64,000 bases of DNA from Antilocapra americana (taxonomy: Eukaryota > Chordata > Mammalia > Artiodactyla > Antilocapridae), in NCBI GenBank assembly GCA_007570785.1, contig ML664176.1, positions 2,005,836-2,069,835 of the forward strand, written 5' to 3'. The notes under the pieces are model-generated. The model was not told where the DNA came from. It did no database searches and saw nothing but the letters and a program-made list of their open reading frames with translations. Both the position numbers and the translations under genes were made by a program. How positions within the stretch are numbered: position 1 is the stretch's first letter; each line of letters starts with the position of its first letter. Shown piece after piece: positions 42,601-57,600 of the stretch.

Positions 42601-45600
42601 AATAGCACAGACAAGGACAACAAAATTCCTGTCAGTCTGTACTATAATACATTCAATATCACTATTCAATCTTCCACTTTAATCTGTCTTCAGCCCTCTG
42701 CCCTCCTGTTTAATATTCAACTATCCTACCGAAAAAATACAATTTATAGAGAGAGGTTCACTGAACATCACGAGACCACAAAAGAACGATACTGCTTAAT
42801 TTTAAACAAGTTCACAGTTCCTTGTATGCAATTCTGAAATGTAAAAAGCTTCAAAATTCCAAATATTTTTCCTCTTAGGTCTGGCGTCCAAACTCATGTG
42901 GCAGCAAAACTTGATCTGAACTGATGGGAAACCATTAATACTTTTACTTATCCCACTTATTATGAATGTTTACACGTTTTGCTGCAGGAATACTAATGTG
43001 TTGGTTACAGAGTACTGCCTCAGAACTTGCTAGGGCTATTAGCGATACACATCCCTATCACCTTCCTAAAATCTGAAAAGACATAGAAAGCGAAACACAT
43101 CTAGATCCAAGTATTTCCTAGAAGGAACTGCGGACCAGCGGGCTGCTCTGGTGGCTCAGGTGGTAAAGAATCCGCCTACCAATGCAGGAGGCACACAAGA
43201 CCCAGGGTCGATCTCTGGGTCAGGAGGACCCCCTGCAGAAAGAAACGGCTATCCACTCCAGTACTCTTGCCTCAGAAATCCCAAGGACAGAGGAGCTGGC
43301 AGGCTACAGTCCATGGGGTCACAAGAGTTGAACACAATGCAGTGACTAAACCACTGAAAACAAATCAGATTTTCTAAGAACCCTTTTTATTTCATACCTC
43401 TGTTTATATGTGAGGACATCCCACGGTGTGTGGTTTATTATTAGGGCAGGCGCACATCCCTCATGGTAGTCAGAAAAGCTTATGACAGTTGAATGCGGAG
43501 CAGTATCTACATCCACCAAGATACCCCCATTCTATTGCAGAAAAAAGGAGTATGTTTGAAGTATTGGTTTTAACTGCACGTGTTATATTTAGAATTTCAA
43601 TCACTTATGTAGATATTAAAAAGCCTGTTTTCTTAAATTCCTACAGAAAATCACATTGGCTCTGATCTGTTACAAACATATGTACAGCATTATATACCTT
43701 CAATTAATTATTAGGATATTTTACAGCATGTCTTAATAAAATATTTTAAAGCAAACTTTAAAAACCCAGGATATTTTATTTGAAAAACAGGAAAACTTAC
43801 AAGATCTTCCAAGCTCAGTAAAGTGCCATTTTCCTGTTGGTTATAAAAGAATGGCCTGGAGGATCCCTCACAGCTCACTACTCTCACACAAAGTTTGCCT
43901 GAAAACTTTTCAGGCCAAAATGGAAGGCTCTGAAAATATAAAAGTAAAATATCAGTCTTAAAACAATACTATGGTAAATAAAACAGTGGCTAGTGAAGTT
44001 TTAAATTCTAATTCAGATCATAACTAATTATCATTGATTCTTAAAATACTCCTTTACATTTCATATTAAGATTATTGACAATATAATGATTATTTATGAA
44101 GCCAAGAAACTCCATCAGAAGAATAGATAGATTAGTCTTTTCATACTTACAGAATAGTTACAATATGAAGAACTGAAATGCTATTAAGAACATCTCAAAT
44201 ATCTTAAATATTTAAAAATTATAATCTTAATATTTGCTTTTATGAATTGCACTATGACTTCTTTCAGAGTATCTTGTCCTAGATAAACCACAAGGGAACT
44301 GAAGGCAGAGGACCTTGCTGGCACTCCTGACACTATCCCCCTATAGCTGTTTGATCTTAATCTTGACCTTCTTGAGCTCAGCTTCCTTACCTGTAAAATC
44401 GACATTTTAGTTCATAACACAAAAGTTCCTCACCCATGACAGAATACTGGGTAAATTCTATTTCTGAAAAGACTACTACTACTACCAAACTCACATCAAA
44501 GATGTGTCTATGGAGATCATTCTAAGTGCCTTGGAAAGCCCATGCCTCTTAGAGGTCTAACTGTATTGTAAGTGGAGTCCCTCCTCTTTAACTTTTTGCT
44601 AAGCAACTTAAAAAATAATTTTAGAATTGTTTTTTAGATGTACAGAAAAAGTCCTATCCTTAAGCCAGCTGGTTAGTTGAAAACTCAGGCAAATTCAAGG
44701 ACTAATGCCTGTCTTTGCACCTGCTCCCTCCCCCACTTTCCTTATTCTCTTCACTTCACCTCTTGCTGAGTCTGCCAAATTTCGTTCAAATACCAGCTCT
44801 TCTATGAAACTTTTTCTTTTGATCTAGACCACAGTGATGTCAACCTCCAATAACCTTACTGGCCTAAAAAAAAATGAGATTCAATTTCCTTCTCTGTAAA
44901 GTAAGGTGGTTAAATTTGGGGGATTTTTTTTTTCAAGGAAACTTCCAGTTCATCTATTCAGAGATCCTATAACCACCCATCAGTCAGTTCAGTTCAGTCA
45001 CTCAGTCGTATTAGACTCCTTGTGACCCCATGGACTGTAGCATGCCAGGCTTCCCTGTCCATCACCAACTCCCAGAGCTTGCTCAACTCAAGTCCATCAA
45101 GTCGGTGATGCTATCCAACCATCTCATCCTCTGATGTCCCCTTCAATCTCCTGCCTTCAATATTTCCCAGCATTGGGGTCTTTTCCAACGAGTCAGTTCT
45201 TTGCATCAGGTAGCCAACGTACTGGAGCTTCAGCTTCAGCATCAGTCCTTCCAATGAATATTTAGGACTTATTTCCTTCAGGATTGACGTTGGATCTCCT
45301 TACAGTCCAAGGGACTCTCAAGAGTCTTCTCCAACACCACAGTTCAAAAGCATCAATTATTCGGCATTCACCTTCCTTTACGGTCCAACTCACATCCATA
45401 CATGACTAGTGGAAAATCCATAGATTTGACTAGATGAATCTTTGTTAGCAAAGTAATGTCTCTGCTTTTTAATATGCTGTCTAGGTTGGTCATGGCGTTT
45501 CTTTCAAGGAGCATCTTTTAATTTCATGGCTACAGTCACCATCTGCAGTGACTCTGGAGCCCCCAAAAATAAAGTCTCTCACTGTTTCCATTGTTTCCCC

Positions 45601-48600
45601 ATCTGTTTGCCATGAAGTGATGGGACCGGATGCCATGGTCTTAGTTTTTGGAATGTTGAGTTTTAAGCCAACTTTTTCCCTCTCCTCTTTCACTTTCATC
45701 AAGAGGCTCTTTAGTTCTTCTTCACTTTCTGCCATAAGGGTGGTGTCATCTGCGTATCTGAGGATATTGATATTTCTCCTGGCAGTCTTCATTCTAGCTT
45801 GGGCTTCATCCAGTCTGGTATTTTGCATGATTTACTCTGCATATAAGTTAAACAGGCAGGGTGACAAAATACAGCCTTGACGTATTCCTTTCCCAATCTG
45901 GAAACAGTCTGTTGTTTCATGTCCAGTTCTAACTGTTGCTTCGTCAAGTAGGCCTTGGAAAGTATCACTCCAAACGAAGCTATAGAGGTGATGGGATTCC
46001 AGTTGAGCTATTTCAAATCCTAAATGATGATGCTGTGAAAGTGCTGCACTCAATATGCCAGCAAATTTGGAAAACTCAGCAGTGGCCACAGGAATGGAAT
46101 AGGTCAGTTTTCATTCCAACCCCAAAGAAAGGCCATGCCAAAAAATGCTTAAACTACTGTACAATTGCACTCATCTCACAGGCTAGCAAAGTAATGCTAA
46201 AAATTCTCCAAGCCAAGCTTCAACAGTACATGAACCGTGAACTTCCAAACGTTCAAGGTGGATTTAAAAAGGAATAGGAACCAGAGATCAATTGCCAAAA
46301 TCTGTTGGGTCATCGAAAAAGCAAGAGAGTTCCAGAAAAACATCTACTTCTGCTTTATTGACTACACCAAAGCCTTTGACTGTGTGGATCACAACAAACT
46401 GTGGATAATTCTTCAAGAGATGGGAGTACCAGACCACCTAATCTGCCTCCAGTAGCTTGCCACCAGTAGCTTGCCATATATTATCTTCTTCTCTATGTAG
46501 TAATTTAAGAGAGCTTTAAGCCTTCCAAGTTTGGATGCTTCTTGAATATAAAGACATTATCTTGACTACTGACAGAATAGTACATTATTTTTATGTATAT
46601 TTTACAGTACATACACACATTTATACACATAGGAAGAACCAGAAAATGAGTGTTAACAGTCTAGACTAGGCTAGTGATAAATATTATCAACAATTTTTTC
46701 TTCTTTTTAACATACTCTTATAGTATGAAAGAAAAGTCTTTCAAAGCTGGCTGTCATAGTTTAACACACAAATATGGTAGCAAAGTGATTATGACAGAGA
46801 GATATATAATTCCTATTTACATGTCGATATTTACTTGTACATTTTAGGAGCCAGTTATATTAATGGAAAATTACTACCTCTGAAGAAGCAATATAGTTCC
46901 ATTTATTAGTTGGCAGTGAGCCATCAGATGCAATTTCACCAACTTCTAGTTCTAATGATGACTTGTTCTCAATGGTATAAAAGGGAGTCAAAGTAACGAT
47001 TCGTGTAAGATTAAAACTGCTCATTTTGATGCTGACACCAACCTGTGGAAAGGAAACAAACAAGTTTATCATTCCCCAGTACTTTACACAGGCTGAAACA
47101 CACACAGCCATTCACTCACAGTCTTCTTAAGTATTTTAAAATAGGATTTCTTAAATAAAGTAACTACAAAGAACCATTCCATGACTGATTATCTTCTCAC
47201 TAAGAAGAAAAAATTCGGTTCCTTAGTTTGTGTCCAGCAGAAACCAATTCAAGAAATATCAATCAGTAATTTAACTAATGATGACCTGTAATAACAAACT
47301 AAATTCTTAAAAATCCTTTACTTTTTAACATTCCAAAATAAACTGTTTTAAAATCAGTGTACAGTTTATTTTGCTGCTTTATTCTCTCTGCTATCAATAA
47401 AATGAAATAAAAATTTCAAAGAGGCAATAAAACAAGTTAACTAGTATCAGATTATTCAAATTGCTGCAGTGAAATTTAAGTTTTAAGACATGCTGGCAGG
47501 GAGTGGTATGGAATGTGGATTCTAGTATATTCTGAATATTTATCAAATTCCTTCCTTAAAGGGATTCAACTCACTCTTACACTTTGACAAATTTAGGCTT
47601 TGCTTTGATGCTAACTGTACTAGAAATTAGTAGACAGATATAACGTAATAGTAGGCATCCTCCATGTAATACTCTGAATTCACATTTCTATACCCCTGAG
47701 GATTTCCAGCTTACTTACTGAAGAAAATGTGAATGAAATCAGAGGTAAATAAGCAAGCAAAACCTTACCAGGTATTCCATGTTGTTGGCAGGACACTTCA
47801 CACATCCATAACTTCCCACTGTATCCAATGAAAAACCACTGGACCATGAACTGGTTGAAATTTTTAATTGTACCTACACCAGAGAACACAATCATATGAA
47901 AAATCTAAAACATTGTATTAATTTTATTTAATGGATAGGTGCTAGACCACTAGAAATTTATTGAGTAACATGAGACAGAGAAAAGTATCAAAGGCATGCT
48001 GCGAATGGGTAAGAGAACCACAAGAACTCTAAGGGACAATACAATAAAAGCAGACCTCTAAACTTTCCTTTGCATTCACCTCTGCAATGAGTATAATGAA
48101 TTTAAAAATGTATATCAATGAGACTTTCTGTTACTTAAGAAGGAATTAAAATGTAAAGTGATATTTTCCAGTGTTAGGTTTTTGATATAGAGCTAATGAA
48201 TTCAATGAAAAGTGTTGTGATAAGCAGAATGGAAGACACAATATCTGTCCTCAATGAGCTTCCAACTAAACAGAGACAGGAAATACACACTAATAATTAT
48301 AATGCAAGACTCAATGTGATAACAGCCATATAAGAGGGATAAAATCCTATCAAACTGACAGGACAAAAAGCTTACCTATGGCTATGGGAAAAGGTAACGT
48401 TTTACAGAAGAGATCTAATTCTGCTCCTGTATTAACCTCCATCTACCCAGCAGACGATAAAAACCTGAGTACAGCCAAAGGTCAGACACATAAATAGGTA
48501 CACTATCAAGCCCTAATCAATACTTTATGACAGAGGTTCTCAAAGTATGGTCTCAGGCCCTACTCAGACCTACTGAACCGTACCGTGGGGGCCTGACTCC

Positions 48601-51600
48601 GCAGTCTGTTTTCAAAGCCCTCTAGGTGACTGCTGCACACCGAGATTGAGACTGAGAAGCACTGCTCTAAGACAACATGCATGGGATACCTAGCTCTGCT
48701 TCAGATGATCAGAAAAGTCTTCACACACGTCAGGCTGGAGCAGAATGTCAAAGGATGAACAGTGATCACCAGAAAACAAGAGGCAGACAGGGAAAGCATA
48801 CGGCAAAAGACATTCTAAGCAGGTACAGCTACACAAAAGCCCAGAGGTGAGCAATACCAAGATGTGAGTTTGCAAAGGAAAAGAAGCGGCCAGAGCAAAA
48901 AGGATCAGATCAGGTCTTATGCTTTGTCTTTTTCTCGAAGGTCTGCCTTAATCCTTCATACCTATGATGCTCAGTTAAAATAAACCAAATTCAACTGCTC
49001 TCTCTTTTGAAATGCCATTGCATTACAGGTAACCTACATAAAGTCAAGTTTTCCACTTGACACTATGTCAAGAACAGAAGTAATTCTAGGGGCACTGGAG
49101 AGACACCTCAGCCTTGGGACATTATTGTTGTTAGCTGCTAATACCCCCACTTAATCATGTATTCCTTAAAAGTAGTCTTGGATCTAATGCATACCAGTGA
49201 CACTGAACAATTTGTTTTATCGACAAAAACACACCTTATTTTTACTAAAAATGTTCTTCTTCTTGAAAGAGAATAAAACAATATCCCTAAAATCAGCTGG
49301 ATGTTTCACATATGTATCTTCTGCACGATACTGGAGAACCCGAGAAGTCTTATTGATTAGCCAGTAGGGACTGAAAATGGAGAGCTCCATCTGGCTGCCA
49401 ATTCGCTTGACATGTATTGACAGGTCAACTGTCAACGTTTCTGCAGAGTCAGAAGAAAAACACACAAGGAAGAATTCGGGAAGTGTATTGCATATACGGA
49501 AATGTCCATTCCAGTTTTTGCCCTGATATTTCACCAGAACTAATTCCATTATTTCTCCACTGATTCGCGAATGTAGAACATTGGCTGTACTGCCTTCTGT
49601 CAGCTCATGAGTTTCTGCTGTTCCCTAAAAATAAACAAAAACTAAATTTGCTTACCAATTTAAAAAAAGTTTCTACAATAACTTCCTTATCTTATACAAA
49701 TACTAAATTACCTACCAGATTCACATTAACTGAGAAGTCTTCAAGGTACCATCTTTATATATTATGAATATCCAACAATTACTAAGGACTAAAAAGAAAA
49801 CACTGTATCATAGCCAAAGGCAGAAATTGTCATTCAGCCATCAGCAGGCCAATGGCTGTTAGTTTTGAGAAAAAGTCAGACCCATGTCAAGAATCTAAGG
49901 CTGGATTCAAGAACACTGGCTATTTTCATTAAGCAATATGTCATTACATGAGCCACATAACAGCCCGAGCTTCAGCTTCATCCTTTATTCACATTCTACA
50001 CTTAATGGTTCTCATAGAAATAAAACAAGGGAAGTGATGTCAAGCTATTCTGATAAGCTATCTAAGGTGGAACTACTTTAAAAATGAGTAATGGCAATAT
50101 AATAAATTAGGATTCCTTACCGACAGCTTCTCTTGTATAAATACTACTTGAAAATGAAAGTGAAGTAGCTCAGTTGTGTCCAACTCTTTGCAACCCCATG
50201 GACTGTAGCCTGCCAGGCTCTTCCCCCATGTGGTTTTTCAGGCAAGAATACTAGAGTGGGTTGCCATTTCCTTCTCAAAGGGATTTTCCTGACCCAGGGA
50301 CCAAACCTGGGTCTCCTGTGCCACAGGCAGACTCTTTACTGTCTGAGCAAGAACTTACTAAATAAACACTACTTAGTTCATCTAATTAATTTTAGTCTCC
50401 TCAAGTCAAGGGTGGCTTCTTGTCAGATAAAGAAAATTAATTTAAGTTCCACTTTCAGATTTTTATATTTTGAAATGTTGTAGCATGAACAAATTTAAAA
50501 GCATTTGCTATACTTCATTACTAGAAAACGTTCCCTAATACTTCTTAGGACAGACAGTAATTATTTTTTGGTTCATCTTGAAGCAAGTAATCATCACTTT
50601 AAAATAATTTGAACTAAATAATCATCACTTCAAAAAACTTTAAAATTAACTTCATAATAAATTAAGTATTTTCTCACTGGTGCTTTCCTGTACTTTAGCT
50701 AAGAGAACTGTACTTAAGATAATAAAGAGATTATTATAATTAATAATTTATAGCAGATGTAGCACAGTTCAGTGGTGAAGAATAAGGAATCAAATTGCTT
50801 CGGTTCAAATCTCAGTTCTACCATTTACTAGATGTAGGATTATGAGGTCTGTCACTTAACCCCTTATAACTCAGTTTCCTCATCTGTAAAATGGGTCAAA
50901 TAATAGCAACTCCTTCAGGAAGTTATTGTACGGACTAAATAATACATGTAAAATACATGAACTAGTGGCTGGCACAAAGTAGATACCATGCCAGTTTTTG
51001 CTATTATTATTACTATTAAAGCATTACAAGTATGTGATGTAAAACACTGACCTCAATAAAAATACCATTTAAATAGAAAAGAATTCATTCCGTGCAATAA
51101 TAAAAGTCAAACAAAATGCAAAACAGGGGGCATATATATACTTATGGCTGATGCATGTTGATGTATGGAAGAAACCAATACAATATTATAAAGCAACGAT
51201 GCTTCAATTGAAAATAAATACATTTTTTAAAACATGTAAAAGACATACCTCAAGTAAATATCTTAGAGAATATGGGAGAAAATTTCGCAAGGTGACAGTA
51301 GGGTAAAGGTGAATGATGTAAGCTGGATCCCAGTCTTCCCCCTCTGCACTTATATAGCTCAATTCATCGGGTATAGCAACTGTGTTGACTATGAGAGGTA
51401 GGAAGTTCATTTCTGTTGATGGACACTGTAGCATGCATCTGACTTCTTTGCTCCGATGAAGCTCTTCCTTCCAGGAAATATAAGTGGTGGATTCTTTGTA
51501 CTGATTCTCTAAGACACCAGCTGGCTGAATGAACAACTGACCTCTAAAGTAGAAAACAGAGTAGGCAAAAAAAATTTTTTTTGAGAACTTGAGAAAAAGA

Positions 51601-54600
51601 ATTCAATTGACTCTTCTTGATGACTCTACAAGACAAGTATTCTTATTCCTATTTTTATAGATGAGAAAAACAAAGTGAAGAAGAGTTAAGAAACTTGCCC
51701 AAAGTTACACAGCTAACTCATGGCGGCACCTTCTAAGAAAAAATACTCTGTAAAAAATGACAACTAAAAAAAAATTAATTTCAAATAAAAGGCAATCTAG
51801 TAAGTCTTAGAAAATTCTGAAACATCAAATACACAATGAAAAAGTTTCATTTGGCAAATTCAATAATAATATCAATATATTTCTCCATATGTCTTAAAAT
51901 TGGATTTTATAGATCTTTAGATAGTAAGAATTATTGTTATTGTAGGATACAGATGTTTTACTTTTTTTCTAGAATATAGATGATAATTCACAGAATTAAA
52001 AATATATATAATGAATCTTCCATACTTTAATATATTCAAGGAAGTATCTACCTATATGAATCTAAAGGAACATGGAACTCCTCTTCAGGTCTGGCTATTC
52101 CAATACGCTCCAACAGCTTCACATTTTTAACATATTTATAGATGATGAAAGCAATAGAAAAATGGTTTTTAATCTGTTGGACAAAAAAAAACATACAAGT
52201 TGTTTAAAAAGATGTAGACATTCAAAAGGAAAAATGTGACCTGCACACAATTACACGTAGATCTAAATAATTTCAAGCTCAAAATTGGAAGATATTTTTA
52301 TGGTTGGTAATTGAAAACTTTTACTTATCTGAAACTTGCTGTTAAATGGAAGCTAAGAATTATTAGGATATTCACATGTTCACATAGTACATGCTGAATT
52401 TTAGTATATATTATAATCTTTCAAATATGTATTAATCTTTGAAGACTTCAGCCATAATATTGTTTTCATTATAACCTTTTCTCAAAGTGCCATATAACTA
52501 AACACAAAAGAATAGCAAAGGAAAAATAAAGTAAATAAATATGGTATAGTTCTTCCTTAACTACAATGTAATGTAGGTAGGACCTAATAGAAAATTGAGA
52601 GATGACAATGACCAGAAGTTGATATCCTTTCATTTTCATCTAATTTTATAGGTAAGAAGAAATGTTCTTTGTTGACCATATGCTGAAATCTGTTATAAAC
52701 GCACAGAAAGAGAAAAATCAATAGTCTTAAAAGTGAAAAAAAATATTTATACAGATTAACATGCTAAATTATTTTTTCTGGGGAGATCATTCCAATTTTC
52801 CTTCACACATACTTGAAAAATACAATACAAAGAGAATGGAATGTAATCTTATTTGAACACCAGCTATTACTACAATACTCCTCAGTTTTGACTCTTCCAA
52901 GGAATAGGCAAAAAGTTTCATTAATTTTAAACCCATGAGACAACAACAATCGCCTTTAAACTAACAAGAGCATTTTACGAGCTATTTAAAATGAAGAATG
53001 TTACAAAAGTAAGTTGGACAGGAAACAGCAGCCAATTTCAACTATTATTTATTTCTGAACAATCAGTAATGACCTAATGAAGTTTTATTATATTCCTATC
53101 GTCAGCCAAGTGATTTAATACTTCTTGATATACAAAAAGGAACACAATTCACTCAATGCATTACCTGCAGAGGAGAACGAAGGGTAATTACTTTATTCCC
53201 TTCAGTTGCATCAATCTGTACCACGAGTGAGTCAAAATGACTGGTATTAGGATTCCATATATTATACAGCCGCCGTCCAGGTCTGGCAATTGGGACTTTG
53301 GTCACTTCTGTATATCCATGAGGTGCTAAGGTAGAGCATAAGTGAGCAGCATTCCAACTACTAATTTACTACTAATTACAAGACAGAATCAACAGCAGCA
53401 CCTCAAAATAACAACAACCGTATTCTTCCTCATGACTAGAAATGAAGACTACACAAAATCCTTGTCTAAGACACAGGAGCTAACAAAGAAAGGAAACTAT
53501 TTATTGTTATAACATTTTCTGACCCAAAACAATTTCTCCTGAGGTGGAGGTTTTGTATGTATTAAAACAAACAAGACCCAGTTCGTTCCTTATTTTCCCA
53601 ACTCTATATAACAATAAAAATCATCTTGTTTTCTGAAATGGTGACAATTACTGTCAACATTCTGAGACATCTAAATATAGTTACTTTCACTCCTCACTGA
53701 ACTCCCGTCCTTTCTGAAGCATACGACATATTGCACTATTTAGGTGTATAGAGATAATTTAGTTTTTTAAGGTAATTTTTAAATTAATCAAGTTTAATTT
53801 TCTTAAGTTTAGAGAAAGAAAACAAAAGTTTGCCAACTATTTGCTTCAAGCCTTTAGAAATCTGCAGCAAAATATTTTTCCATATTTTACCAAAAATAAG
53901 CTGATATCAGTACTTCTAAAGATGCCCTTAAAAAGAAAATAATACAGCATACCAAAGGTCAAGGAGAAGAGGGAGCTCTCTTGACGGCTGAGTATAGACA
54001 GTTTTCCCTGACATGAAGGTTCCATAGTGGCATATTCCAATTCCAGAATCTGTCCAGCATCAACATCACACACATCACTTTTCTCAGGGCAGCCCATCAC
54101 TCTGAGATTATGGTTGGGCTGCACCTTAACGGGAACACCTACAGAATTTGTTACTGTGAAAGGAGCCCTGTCTTTTAAAGAGTAGTCAAAAGTAGAAGCA
54201 GTGCCCTCTGAAAAACCCTGAAAAGGAACACATCACAATTAAATGTTTGCAAACTACAAGTTTTTTTCAAAAACTAAATTATAACTAAACTAAATTAGGT
54301 GTTTTTTAGAAACTAATGCTGATGAGACATACAAAAATAACACACACATTTCAGTTTAAATTCCATTTGACATGCTGCAACCAAGAACTAAACATACTTT
54401 TGCTAAATTGTTGAAAACATTAAGACAGCTTTTGGATATTGTTATATTCATCGTATCTCCTGAAGAAATATCAACTTCTGTTTGTGGCTCAGGAAGTGCA
54501 CTAAAATCATCTCCGGGCATCAAAGTTTTATCTTGGAAAGGATTCTTCTTTACCTACGAGGGTAAAGACATAACAAATGTATTAGCCAATGAATAATAAA

Positions 54601-57600
54601 ATTAAAATACTCTTGACAGAGTTAAATTCTTCTAACTTTGTCACTTAATATCAAGGCTCCTCAAAATTCTCAAACATATTCAGTGCTTCATCTGGACTCA
54701 GCACAGATCAGCATTCGTTCTTTCAGTGTGTAATCCACACATAGGGAAATGTTTAGAACTGTGCCATGGAAGCACTCCAAGTGAGTTACGATAGTTCTAC
54801 TGTCTATCCTCTACAGAAAGCTATTTACCTAGTGTCACCTGACTAACTGGTCATTTTATGCTGATGAACACTCTAAGAGGATACTGAAATCTAAATTGAT
54901 CTGCACTGGAAGTAACATCTGGAATTTTTTCTACTTTTTACCAGTAATACCTATGAATAAGTAATACAGTAAGCTTCCAATCAGTCATCAGACTCCATCA
55001 CAGCTTTTATTCTAAAGGCATTTCAAAAATCTTATAAAACTTTGTTAGCCCACTACACCAAAGAAGGCTAGGTAAGAAATATTATTTCTAGTTTACTGAG
55101 AGGAAATTGGGACATAGGTTAAGTGACTGCTCATCTTTAAAATAAGAAATTGCTGAACCAATTTCAATGCCTCGCACTTGAGTCAGGCTGCCCCAGAGAG
55201 ATGTGAGGGGATCATTTGTGAGGGGTACAAAAGTATGCTCCTGTTAATCTCAAAAGACAGGCTTCAGTATCTAGGACTCTGAAGGGTTTTCAAGAAGAAC
55301 CATAAAGAGGTAACATAAAAAATTCATAAACCAGAAGAGCAGTTCTTGAGTTTTTTTGTATCTTAAAATGACTGAAGAGCCTAAAGAGATTCATTTATGT
55401 GGATTATTATCTGTCAATATGTACCCTAGGAGAAACTAAAAATGTTGTTGCTGTTCAGTCGCTCAGTCGTGTCCGACTCTTTGTGACTCCACAGACTGCA
55501 GGAAACCAGTCTTTCCTGCCCTTTGCTATCTCCTGGAGTTTGCACAAGCTCATGTCAATTGATTCTAAAAAACCTAAAAACTCAGAAATGTTTAAATATT
55601 CATTTAAAACTAACAATTACATGTTAACAAATAATGTTTTAATGAAAAATAACTGTTAAAAATATGTAATGAGAAGAGCATTTACAAATCTCTTTATTGC
55701 AAACCTGAGAAGACAGGTGGATATTCAAAATGGATAATCAACAAGGAACTTCTGTATAGCATATGGAACTCTACTCAATGTGATGTGGTAGCTTGGATGG
55801 GAGGGGAGTTTGAGGGAGAATGGATACACATATGCGTATGGCTGAGTCCCTTTGCTGTTCACCTGAAATCATCACAACATTGTTAATTGGCTATACCCCA
55901 ATACAAAATTAAAAGTTTAAAAAAAAAAAAAAAGAAGACAGGTGGTCTCTCATTTCTAATTCTGTATACAATCTGTTGCAAAATTACATGTTCTTTGGAA
56001 AATTCCACTGTCTGCTTATGAGAGAATGAGAAGGAAAATTATATACAATGACTGGATGTTATTATGAAAAGAATTTTGATCCCAGTATCCTCAAAAAGAG
56101 TCTCAAGGATCCTGGACTACATCTTAAGACTCTCTGAACCTTTTAAAAGAATATCTATAAATTAATGTACACAATGATATTTTATGATTTTCCTTACAGC
56201 AAGGCTTAAATTCCACGGTCTTTTCTCCTCCACTCTCTCAATCAGTGGCTCCCAAACAGCATGGGTCTCGTTGTAATAATGTACCTGGAAAGGCACAGAA
56301 TTAACAGAACTATAATGAGAGTCTTTAACGACATATTTCCATAATCAGTATAAAAATACTAAGTAATGTCATATGTCAATAATCATTTTAAAAACATACC
56401 TAAAGACACAAAGAACATACATAAAGAGGGTGTATTTTTTTCTATTCTCTTCCTTTGCTTCATATTTAGCAAAAGAACCCTTTAAAAATGATGGCCAAAT
56501 AAACAGTATTATACATCAACAAATTAAATATTAGACTGCATTATCTATTCATATGTATACTTGCTATGATCACACACACAAAAAAAGCTCACTTCTTAAT
56601 TTGTCAGTTGTACTTTTAAGAAGTTGCCTCTGCAGGAAGGTAGTAATTAATGTGCTCATACCTCTAATGTCATGTCAGCAGAAGCAGCCATTAGGGAAGT
56701 CCAATTTTTAATATTTCCTGAAAACTTAGACTCTGCCAATAATAAAGGTACAGTTCGATGCCCAAGGCCACATTCTAACGTAACTTGAACTGACTGGACA
56801 ACAACAGCACAATTTTCCTCTATCGATTGATTTTCAGCATCTCTGAAACTTTCTGTTAATTCTGTGCCCATGTCAACACCAAGAAACCAAGAGTTGCAGT
56901 CACTAATAGACTTGATGCCCCAAAGATTTTCCGTTTCCTTAGATGTATCTTTGGATTCATCTTCTTTGGTCTTTGGGGACATAGCAGCCATTATTGTCAT
57001 CACGGTATTAAGAATTATGGGTGAAATCTTTAAGAAAAGCAGAAAAAAATTCAGAGTAAATTATTTCCCAGATGAGAAGAATGAGTACATAATACAAAAA
57101 TTTTAAGTAACTATTTAAAAATTTAAATATAACTAAGGAAAACAAAAGAGAGCACACACAAAATCACACATCCAGTCAACTGACCTCAAACCAGTGATTC
57201 CTGCTCAAGTTATTCTAGAATTAAGTAACTAACATGCATGTCAACTGTTGAAACCTAAAGTCAAATCAGTTAATTCAGAGGCAAATAGTGTTATGTGAAG
57301 AGAAAAAAAAAGAAGGGTAACTGAATTTTTCAACCAGCTTCATCAACTAAACCAAACTGTGTGATCCTCACCAAGATCTACACACATGGTTTTCATTGGG
57401 CTCACTGAAAACAGGAAACCTGAGAATCACCATGGGACCCCTTTCACACCAAGACATGAAAATTCCACCTCCTACTATCTTTGGGTAGTCTTTGGGTGGT
57501 TTCTTTGCTCCCCTCTTCACTCGCATCACTGCACCTGAGTTCTTACGTCTTCCATGATGATGTCTTCCATGTCCGGCGAACACCATCTCAGCCCACCCTC

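Larger units (their letters stand above)
54554..56197 (-). other. VPS13C intron, 1.6 kb
   Basis: Contains the BovB/ART2 fragment and L1 tail listed here; 54600-55400 shows nothing recognisable. Confidence 0.7.

Noticed and set aside
45490..45828. Open frame with [11 protein letters not shown] on the minus strand
   Set aside because: It is the 3' half of the inverted BovB; the element is broken and non-coding.
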